A stretch of 64,000 bases of DNA, from contig OW804094.1 in assembly GCA_942159475.1 (NCBI GenBank), forward strand, positions 22,171,323-22,235,322. Reading direction: 5' to 3'. The notes beneath the pieces were generated by a model. The model was given only the letters and a program-made list of their open reading frames with translations, was not told the origin of the DNA and searched no databases. A program made the position numbers and the translations under genes. This DNA comes from Sthenelais limicola (taxonomy: Eukaryota > Annelida > Polychaeta > Phyllodocida > Sigalionidae). Numbering within the stretch: the stretch's first letter is position 1; every line of letters begins with the position of its first letter. Of the stretch, positions 42,596-51,006 are shown piece by piece.

Positions 42596-45172
42596 TTGTT
42601 ACGATCATATGCTAAGGGTTCTGTTTTATTTCTGGTATTTTGCAGGATAAGTCTGTGCCTCCTGATTGTTCAGGCAAGGGCAGATCACTATGTTCTCCGG
42701 CAGAACTACGGTGCAATATTTAGAGAGAGGAATCAGAAACTGGTGATTTCGGTGGAGGAGCACGCAATAGATCTGCGTGTGCCTTATGAGTTCCCTCCAC
42801 CGGCCCACCCGGACGTGCCACAGAACGTCTCGTATGAATTACGTCTGGACACGCAACAGCTGTCCAGCGTCGAGACGGCATTGTTCGAGGCCAATAACAT
42901 GCTGCATGACCAAATACTAAACGTAATAGAAAGTTTCCCCGTAGAAAAGTCTAGAACAAAAAGAAACAGGGGTTTCCAGCCTGCTGGAAATTTCCTGAAT
43001 ATTGCAATTGGAACTGCGACTCAGCCGCAAATTGACGCCCTCAACAATAACCAATTTACAATAATTAATGGGATTAAAGCCGAGGCCGTCAACAACAGAA
43101 ATCGAGATAGAATTTTGGCTCTTCTAACAACAAATAGTAATGAGTTTTTGGCTTTCTCCAAGAGAAATGTGAAGCAGGTCCGAACTGTATTTCACAATTT
43201 TTCCATGGAGGTTTTGGAATTTGCTCGAGCAACGGTAAACACCACACAGGGATTTCAAAATTACACTGAAGAGATTTTTAGAGACCAAGTGGCGTTGCTC
43301 GAACGATTTGTGTATATCACTGATCAGTTAAATTACAGACAGTCGGCTATGGAAATTTTAAAAGATTTGACGCAGATTCAGGAGGGAAAAATACCGGTTT
43401 CAACCGCGGCCTGGTCGGATATTCTGAGCTCGGTCAGAAATTTGACCGCGCAAGTGCGCTTACAAGCGCCAAGCGCAACTCCTTTAGGCACGTGGAAGGA
43501 CTGGGCTAAAGTAAAGGAAGTTAGGCGTGGTGAAAACGACTTGGTTTTGCGACTGAGTATCAGTTTTACTTATTCGAATAACACTTTTTCAGTTTATGAG
43601 CCCGTAGTTTTCCCTATCCCTATGCATGTGCATGAAGGTGATGCTACTGGATACACACAATTACAGGATTTTGGTCACAATCTGGCTGTTTCAGCGTCGG
43701 GAGACACATATGTGCTTCTGACGCATGAAGATATGGCGCACTGTCAGGAAATTGCTGATAGTGTGGTTTGTGGCCGGAATTTGGTGTATTTCACGGCGAA
43801 TCATTCGGCATGTATTTGGAATGTATTTTTGGATGAGGCAACGTTGGTGCATGATTCATGCGTGTTTCACTCTTACGTAAATGCGGTAACTCCACAGCGT
43901 CATTTAAGCGCTGGAAACGATCAACATATTTTAATTAATATGGGATTGTGGGGAGTTCTAGTTTGCCGTCAGGGGGGCGAGAAAAATGTCTCTCTGTCGG
44001 TATTTACCTTTATCAATATTCCTTGTGGGTGCGCACTAAGCCTTCCGGACGCGTCAATTTTGGCAGACAGTCCGTTTTGTGAAATTAGGATAGCTCAGGT
44101 AAAAATCAGAACTGGTTTTAATTTGCCTTTTGCGATGGCATTCAAAATTGATATAAGTTCATACTCTGGTGCGACTTTGAGCCCAGGACTAATTAATTTA
44201 AACTTGCCTAGCGCCCAGGATATAGAAAAGGCGTTAGTAAATGTGCCTCAAGAGATAATTCAGAGGGGGATCAGGACAAAAACCCTGGTTAAACATTTAC
44301 TAAAGTCAGACAGCAAATTGGCGTCAATGTGGGATAGTATTCACGCCAAACTAACGGACGTTGCGGCTCATCCCTCAATGCCTTATTTATCCCTGATAAT
44401 TTCCTTGGTTTCACTAGCAATGAGTGTGTATTTGTTTTACAGAATTAACCGTCTAATCATGCCGGCTACGTGGGCCACCAGGGTGCAATCAATAAATATT
44501 TCATCTTTGAATGCTCAACACATAGAGTTAAACAGGGAGTTGAGCGTTACTGCTGGACCGACGCCAGACATGGCTCCACAAAATGTAATATACGAAACTG
44601 TGAATATTTCATCATCCGGCCCATCTTGGATTGAAATATGCATCTATGTAGCAGTGGGCTTGTATGTGTTGAAGTGCTTGTATTCTTTGATCGTAAAACG
44701 AACATGGTGCAGAGGTACCCCCTGTTTGCCAACTCCAGATAAGAGGCAGGCAGAGATGGCCAATACCCTTATTCTGCGTCTCCTGAGGAAGGAGGACATG
44801 TTTGATTTTGAACTAGTACAAATAGGACATAGTGTTGATATTCTACACAGCTTCGTAAGCCCAAAAATATTGGCGGCAGAGTTGGAGCCAGGCTGTCGTA
44901 AGTCCTTTCTCAAAGTTCGGTGGGCACACAACATGGTTTTCACCGCTAGGAAAATCCAGAGGGAGGTGCAGCTCCCAACAAGCCTGCCCGTCAGGAACTT
45001 AGACGAGGAGGACCTGAAGGAGGCGTTAGCAGATGGCGACACTTTCGCCATATTCTTGATCCTGACGCCCTCTAGGGAGTTAAAAGAAGTTCCCCGAAAT
45101 AAGGGTAACGATGGACGACTCCTACCTCGGGCTGATCTGCGCACGGCAGATCGGGTCGATTTTGTAAAGTAA
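42596..45172 (+). CDS. env: ERV1 Env glycoprotein (F-protein-like)
   Basis: Open for 858 codons; numbering starts at TTG 42596 because no in-frame ATG precedes the signal peptide. The hydrophobic signal (LFLVFCRISLCLLIVQARA) spans about 11-29. Furin-type RTKR stands at 120-123, followed by GFQPAGNFLNIAIGTATQ, whose GTAT-x-x-x-I/V-x-x-L layout resembles errantivirus and baculovirus F fusion segments. N-x-S/T sequons and paired cysteines fill the ectodomain to about 590. Membrane helix 1 is at about 597-617 and helix 2 at about 678-699, then a ~155-residue tail ends at TAA 45170-45172. Two membrane segments are atypical and recur in ERV2. The role would be receptor binding and membrane fusion. 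No disabling change is seen. Confidence 0.85.
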   Translation: MLRSYAKGSVLFLVFCRISLCLLIVQARADHYVLRQNYGAIFRERNQKLVISVEEHAIDLRVPYEFPPPAHPDVPQNVSYELRLDTQQLSSVETALFEANNMLHDQILNVIESFPVEKSRTKRNRGFQPAGNFLNIAIGTATQPQIDALNNNQFTIINGIKAEAVNNRNRDRILALLTTNSNEFLAFSKRNVKQVRTVFHNFSMEVLEFARATVNTTQGFQNYTEEIFRDQVALLERFVYITDQLNYRQSAMEILKDLTQIQEGKIPVSTAAWSDILSSVRNLTAQVRLQAPSATPLGTWKDWAKVKEVRRGENDLVLRLSISFTYSNNTFSVYEPVVFPIPMHVHEGDATGYTQLQDFGHNLAVSASGDTYVLLTHEDMAHCQEIADSVVCGRNLVYFTANHSACIWNVFLDEATLVHDSCVFHSYVNAVTPQRHLSAGNDQHILINMGLWGVLVCRQGGEKNVSLSVFTFINIPCGCALSLPDASILADSPFCEIRIAQVKIRTGFNLPFAMAFKIDISSYSGATLSPGLINLNLPSAQDIEKALVNVPQEIIQRGIRTKTLVKHLLKSDSKLASMWDSIHAKLTDVAAHPSMPYLSLIISLVSLAMSVYLFYRINRLIMPATWATRVQSINISSLNAQHIELNRELSVTAGPTPDMAPQNVIYETVNISSSGPSWIEICIYVAVGLYVLKCLYSLIVKRTWCRGTPCLPTPDKRQAEMANTLILRLLRKEDMFDFELVQIGHSVDILHSFVSPKILAAELEPGCRKSFLKVRWAHNMVFTARKIQREVQLPTSLPVRNLDEEDLKEALADGDTFAIFLILTPSRELKEVPRNKGNDGRLLPRADLRTADRVDFVK
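42644..42645 (+). other. Probable env splice acceptor
   Basis: TTTATTTCTGGTATTTTGCAG followed by GATAAG. The pyrimidine tract is good. The env frame upstream of it (from a stop at 42587) has no ATG, so the initiator would have to come from an upstream exon or from a non-AUG codon such as TTG 42596. Confidence 0.5.
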
Positions 45173-45552
45173 GTAATTGCTGGAAGTTTTACAAGTCCGG
45201 AAAGAGTTATACACGGGGTTTTTGTAAATTAAGAACAGAAATTCCGTCAGGAATGGTAAAAATCAGAACGCATAAGGTCAGAAAAAGGGGTTCGAGTAAA
45301 ATTAATCAGAACGAAAGTGTGACACTGACAGCAATGGCTGCAGGTCACGGAAAACAACATGTGCAAGTTTGTCTTGGGGAAACCTGGGAGATTGGTAGAC
45401 TTTTTAGCGCCATAATCTGTTTGAAATGTATGATTTACACGCCCAGTTATTGTTAATGGGATTGTTTGAGTCATGATTCTGTCACTCGATCATTAAGAAA
45501 GAAGTCATTTTCTAAAGGATGTTTTTCCTTCTGTTTTTGTACATTGTAACAG
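45169..45552 (+). other. Candidate intron overlapping the env stop codon
   Basis: The donor AAA|GTAAGT (45166-45174) is a near-perfect consensus whose GTAA contains the env TAA. The acceptor is ACATTGTAACAG at 45541-45552. Removing it would bypass the stop and join in frame (split Asn codon) to the exon at 45553. Confidence 0.55.
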
Positions 45553-45673
45553 TGAGGAGAGCGCCTTCGGCGGGGCCACGGCCAAGAAAGCCAAGGTCAA
45601 CGTGTCCTGGGGGACGCAACTGGCATCCACAGCCTTTGACAACCAGGGCTACGAGGAAGGTTGGAGTGATTAG
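45553..45673 (+). CDS. env: Alternative env cytoplasmic-tail exon
   Basis: The frame set by the splice stays open for 39 codons to TAG 45671-45673. It is GC-rich and coding-like, unlike the flanking non-coding DNA: it contains KKAKVNVSWG and STAFDNQGYEEGW. FDNQGY resembles a tyrosine sorting or signalling motif. The exon would replace the env terminus in spliced RNA. I infer it from the splice signals and composition; there is no transcript evidence. Confidence 0.5.
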
Positions 45674-46032
45674 GATTGCAAGCGACAAGAAATACCGTCA
45701 GCGACTGTCCTAGACCAACCCTTTTGGTGATATTTTTTTATTAGGGCATTACTGTTCCCTTGTTTGTTTTAGCTGGCCTCTGTGGGGCGCCTGACGCAAA
45801 AGTGGAAATTTTTGTGGCGTCACTCACATCGAGTTTAGAAGAATAGTTAGTAGCATTTAATCTTGTAGTTCTTTTTCAGCAAAAGGGGTTGCGACAGGCT
45901 GACGGTGACAAGAGTCAATATGTACTTCAAGGTCTATTATTGTTATTTTTCTTTTTATGTTCTGACGTACATACTGTCATATTTATTATATTAAGATTTG
46001 CAAGTCATGAGTCTACGGACATTAGAAAGACC

Positions 46033-46230
46033 ATGGCTTCAAAGGCGTATATTACGAACATTGGTGGTAACGCCAAAAACTCTATCAGAGGACTTTCTGT
46101 GAGTTTTTTTCTTTTTATACTAGTTTCACAGTTTTTATTTATCAAAATTGGTTCCCTGACGCACCTACTAAACGGACTTGAGTTTAAAGGATACAGACTT
46201 TGCGTGTTCGGTGCGTCAGGAGAAAAATGA
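46033..46230 (+). CDS. Candidate small membrane protein in the ERV1 3' region
   Basis: 65 codons from an ATG in a strong context (ACCATGG) to TGA. It holds one hydrophobic segment (LSVSFFLFILVSQFLFIKIG) flanked by basic residues, ending FGASGEK. The frame is open upstream to about 45889 with a second hydrophobic run (LLLLFFFLC) and an acceptor-like CTTTTTCAG at 45872-45879. It resembles no family that I know. It might be an accessory protein or chance. Confidence 0.3.
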   Translation: MASKAYITNIGGNAKNSIRGLSVSFFLFILVSQFLFIKIGSLTHLLNGLEFKGYRLCVFGASGEK

Positions 46231-49200
46231 CAGTATTTTTATAATTTTAAGTATTCTGCGTCAGAAAAGGTTTTAACATGTTTTTTACTGTACCTTGATT
46301 ACTTTGTATATGATGTTTTGACTCAGGACTTGTGCTTGCAACGTATTTTTTGTAACATCACTCTGGACATTGGTTTAATTTTAAGCAGGTGTTCTTAGAG
46401 TATTATTATTTTAAGTGATTTCCCCCGTATTTTTATCTTTTAAGAAGGGGATGGACGGAAAGTCGTCTGGCGAGTCATCTCGTCAGGCGTGGCCGTGTTG
46501 GTATCTTCCAACAGGGATGCTTCCGTCGGGCGTCAGAACAATTCTGTCTGCCTAAGAGAAATTTTTGCAACTGATTCTGGCTAGAATTGGCGTTTCTGAC
46601 AGGAAGTTTTTACGTGTCTAGGTTTGGCATTAGTAGTAAATAGAACAGAAAGTCGCTTGTAGACGCGAGCGTGGCCGTGCTTAAAATTTAGGCAGGGAGG
46701 CTTCTGTTCATGGGCGTGTACGCCAGAGTTGCGACCGACCCAGAATTTATAATGAAGGATGGTGATCCTACGGAATTTTCTCCGTCAAAAGTTGGGTAGA
46801 AATAAGACCCTATCTTCCTGACGGATATTTTAGAACGTCAATTCTGGTACAATTAAATTTAGATCATTTTCCTCAGGGAAATACGGCTGTATTTTGCAGT
46901 CAGCTCGCAAGGATTTTGAGCAGAGATTCTCCTCTACATGACGGGGAATTTAGAGATTTTAATCACTAGAATTTATATTTGTTATTTCTGGTCAGTTTTT
47001 GGTCAGAGATAGGGGACGTAAGTCTCGTGGTAAAATTAGGCTGTATAGCATATCAAAATTTTTTAAGCGACTCTCGACTTGAATGTTTCTTACAAGCGAG
47101 AGGTGAGATAATAACTGAACTCAAGCGCAAAATTGGTTTGTTTTCAGCGTCAGGAAAATTATTCCACTGTTTTAAAGTTAAAGATTTGGTGATGTTGAGG
47201 TAAAACGCAAGTTATCACGACGTCGTTTAGACGCCGGGGCGTGGTTTATGAAGTTTGCTAAAAAGAGGAAACCATATTGGACTGATTCACTGTGTAACAA
47301 AAGTTAATTTTCTTGAGAAAAAGGTAGGAGAATTCTCTCCAAGTATTTAAAGCAGGTATGTACGATAGCTTTTGCGTCGTGCAGAGTCAAGATTTACAAA
47401 AGTAAAGTTAAAACAATAGGATACATGATGTTTTTGTGCAAATGGAATTTTGTAAGTCGCCGTAGCGGCAGGGGAATCTAAGACATACATGCATACAAGT
47501 GTGTTAGGTATTTGTCGAGTTCTCCTCCTCCCTACTGCCACTCCTTCCGGAAATCCGGTCTACTAATCTTATACACGTGGATATTTTCATGTCTGAAAGA
47601 GATCCTAACTTTGTAGTTTATTTTTGGACAGAAATCGAAATTTCTTGGAACATGGTGAAATGCAGTGAGAGCTAGCGGAGGTGCGTACATAGTGGTCTAC
47701 TTACGGCTATTGTGTCCGGATGTACTTAGTAAAAAGGTACATCTCCACAGGTCTCCATGCTTCACTGTTTTAAAATCCTTTGAGTGATAGTAGCCCATTC
47801 GTACATCCAGTATTTTGCATTGATACAAAATTATTAAAAGTTCCGCTCTAGGTATTCATAGAGCTTTCCTAAAAGTTGATTCCAGGTTAACATGGAACTC
47901 CGTTTCACACAAGCACAAACAGATTTGAAAATTTTCCCTTCAAGAAAATCTCAAAATTAGGATTCGTTCTCGGGTCACTTCCTAGTGAGAACGATCCTGT
48001 AATCACAGCTTGAAACACATCCTATGACACATCCAGTGATCAGCAGGTGAGAAGGCAGCAACAGTAGTCGCTGCTGGAGGACTTGTGGATTCTTGAGAAC
48101 TTGACGAAAATTCGATCTCGGTAGAAGGGGTCAGGCGTCAGGAAGAAGTCTGGTTCCGGTATCGGTAGTCAGGATCCATGATAGTTGTTCGAGGTAAACT
48201 TGGGATGTAGAATCTCTTCGGAATTTGAGAAGTTCCGATGAGATTTGAGAAGTCCCGAGAAAATGTGTGAAGTCCTGAGTTCTGAGAGGAGAGTCAAGTT
48301 TGACTCTCCATCGGAAGTGTGGAAGATGTGAAGAATTGGTAACGACCAAGGCTGTAGAGGTAGAGGCTCAATGCTGGAGATGTGTAAAGTCAATGGAAGA
48401 ACGGGCGTAGCTCCTCCTTGCACGAACTCCTGGTCTGATCTGAATGACCAGCGCGACGCGGGTCCCTTTTATACCCAGAGGAATAGCCTACATCCAACGA
48501 TTTTCATTTTCGGCCAAATAAGCCTCAAAATCGCTTCAAAATTGGTAATTATTTAGAGTTTTACAAGAAAGAAGGTCTAGTAGTGGCCATCTTGGTGAAA
48601 ATTGTCTAAATTCTGAGTTATAAACGATTTAAAGTTAAGTCGTAGAAGGGTCACGTGACCTGCCATTAAGATACATTAACATAATCAAGAAGGATCGAGA
48701 TAATCATTAAGATTCCTTCAACTTTTCCTTCAGGCGGTGACTCGCTTAGAGAAAACTACCGATTTCGGCCCAGATGGGCATTTTCAAAGGTAGTGAAGCT
48801 GCTCTGAGAGGTATTATAAGTATAATTTAGGCTTCTATCGATTCAAAAAGATGTTATTTGTTAGATTTCCGCATAAATTTGTCCTCAAATAGGCTCATAG
48901 AGGCGGCATCGTCGGACATTTCCAAGATGGCTGACCTGACGAGAGTCAACGAAATTAAATATCGCCGCGTCGGATAACGACGAAAGTTTGGCGATTTTCA
49001 AAATTTCTTCACTGATTATGTGATCTATATGGATAGCGACGTCATATAGGTGTATTGGTTAATAAAATAATTGGTTATTTAGTTATTTGGAGACAGCCTT
49101 GTTCGTGCCAATGCATTTCCTATGGGGAACGACATTTTCACATGATCGGAGATTTTGGTGACAAAGATGAAAGATTTCTGGGTAAACTCGGTTTGTCGAG

Positions 49201-50505
49201 GGTTCAAATGAAATGTCATATTACGGACGGATGTGTTATCTGTGAAAAGCAGTGATTTATTTTTAATGAAATATGGAATTTGAGTCAAGTTTGGGAGAAT
49301 TAAAAGTAAAAGTGGTCAAAATCGCGCTCTATGGAAGTTTAACATGGACATCGTGTTTTTATGAACTGCGTAGTAGTTGCCAACGATTCAGCGATGGAAA
49401 TGTCAGTTTAAGTCTATGATTTCCTTCTAAATTATAGTGTTTTCTTGGAAAAAGTATTCTACTGATGTTATATTGAGAGTAATTATTATAGAAACAGGTC
49501 CGTATGTAACGATATGGGAGTTTACTCATAAGTCGTTGAAGATATATTTTCAAAATGGCGGACGGCATCACTTATGTCGTAGTTGGGTTTTGCTGGTGAT
49601 TATTGCTTGAAATTGCTAGATTTAAGTTACTCTGGTGAGGTTTCCTGGGTCTATTGGTAATAGATTGGCATGTTGCGGGATTATTTGCTCTAGTTGTTCT
49701 GCGATTTCTTATAATAATTTCTTATGTCAACTGAAATTTCTCGGCAGATGGACATCGTGGGACAGTATAGTTACCGCGGTGTCTCGTCCAGTTCCTGCTA
49801 CGTGTAGTAGCATTTGTGATAGGAACGCCTGTTGGCGGGACGGATTTTGTAAAAATCGGTCCGGTACAGGACGGATTTGTGTAAATTTTAAGCAGGAAGC
49901 TGAGTAAGGTTATTCCAGGTTTGTACTTACTTAGTGACTTAAGTTATGACTTAGATATAGTCGAGTAGGGTAAGAAACTCTATATTAAATTCTTGCCTTC
50001 GTTCAGGCCATATCTGTACTGATATGGTAACAAATTTTAGAGAAGTTTTACTAAAAGTTAAATAAATTTTGACTAGAGTATTGATTTTCTAAGGTTTATC
50101 TGTTCAACAAATGAACGGTTTGAGCAGATTTGTATATACTACATCCTTATGTCTGGATGATGACTGGTGTTGATTTTGATTAGACATAAGGAAGTCACAC
50201 AATGTTTATTTGTATCATTTTTTATTCTCTGTAGTGGTCTAAGGGAAAAATACAAAATTTGACAAGCATTTTAAGTTTAAGGGAATGATCAAAATTAACT
50301 CTGATTTATCTTGATGTATAACAAAAATCAGGGTTAGGACACATTGTGTGGACCTTTTTATTGTAGAGGGGGGTAGAAGACTTTTGGAAAATGTTGTTAA
50401 AAATATTTAAAATTTTCCGGGGGTCGAATCTCGTGTACCCACTGTATCCGACCTTCGGGAATGCTACTTTTTATTTTAGTATCTAAATTAAGGCAGTAGC
50501 ATTCT
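46231..50505 (+). other. ERV1 long 3' region, mostly unexplained
   Basis: 4.3 kb with only short ORFs. GCGTCA/TGACGC and CGTCAG words recur, and AAGATGGC/GCCATCTT (YY1-like) sites occur at 48590, 48925 and 49555. A cysteine-rich frame at 49748-49907 follows an acceptor-like TTCTCGGCAG. A young element keeping this much extra sequence suggests a function, but I cannot name one. Confidence 0.5.
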
Positions 50506-50520
50506 AAGGGGGGAGGGGGG
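50506..50520 (+). other. ERV1 polypurine tract
   Basis: AAGGGGGGAGGGGGG ends five bases before the 3' LTR and is the expected plus-strand primer site. The ERV2 PPT is very similar. Confidence 0.85.
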
Positions 50521-50525
50521 CATTA

Positions 50526-50773
50526 TGTTACAGTAGTGGGTTTCTGGGAAGGCTCGGGAGGCCTGGGGCGTGGCTGCGTCCACGCGGGCAGCACTAGAAC
50601 CTTGGAATAAATACACTGAGAGAGCTCGTCTCTACTGACTTATAATATTACAGTCGCCGTGTCTGCACTTCTTCTCTCTCACCGAATCTATTCAAAATTT
50701 AAACTATAGGATAGTCTATTGACTATTACCTTTATTTGTAGCATTAATACTGGGGACACACAGTATTATATCA
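50526..50773 (+). repeat. ERV1 3' LTR
   Basis: 248 bp, apparently identical to the 5' LTR. Followed by target duplication ATTT (50774-50777) and the continuation of Ngaro gag. Confidence 0.93.
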
Positions 50774-50777
50774 ATTT

Positions 50778-51006
50778 TGACAACTGTGCCCACAAGAACA
50801 GCCACACGGATGGCAATACGAAGTTTCTCCATGTGTGTGGATATTGTTATTTTGCAATGAAAGAGAGAGAGAACGCCCATGCCGTCAAGGATTGCCAAAA
50901 TAAAAGAACAGCTCAAGCCAATTTACACAGCGGCGACGGCACTGGCCGAAGGAATAACCAAACATTCCATAAGAAACCAGCATCTCAGGCTTCAAAAAAC
51001 TCTTAA
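50778..51006 (+). pseudogene. gag: Ngaro gag, right part
   Basis: In the same frame as 33020-33158 because the ERV1 insertion length is a multiple of three. It encodes a Cys/His-rich segment (DNCAHKNSHTDG, LHVCGYCYFAMKERENAH, KDC) typical of Ngaro gag C-termini, then stops at TAA 51004-51006. Confidence 0.75.

Larger units (their letters stand above)
33159..50773 (+). mobile_element. ERV1: complete env-bearing Ty3-like endogenous retrovirus, 17.6 kb
   Basis: Bounded by 248-bp LTRs (33159-33406 and 50526-50773, TGTTACAG ... ATATCA) with no difference that I can see. Flanked by 4-bp duplications ATTT (33155-33158, 50774-50777) that restore the Ngaro gag frame when removed. Order: PBS, gag, pol (protease-RT-RNase H-integrase), 1.4-kb spacer, env, 5-kb 3' region, PPT. 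Pol order with a GPY/F-like module and a retrotransposon-type gag place it with Metaviridae (Ty3/mdg4-like); the env recalls the F-protein-like glycoproteins of errantiviruses. At 17.6 kb it is about twice the usual size. Intact ORFs and identical LTRs imply a very recent insertion, possibly still polymorphic. Confidence 0.93.

Noticed and set aside
48131..48423. Two overlapping minus-strand ORFs in the ERV1 3' region as an HBZ-like gene
   Set aside because: Short, without motifs or similarity to the ERV2 antisense ORF.
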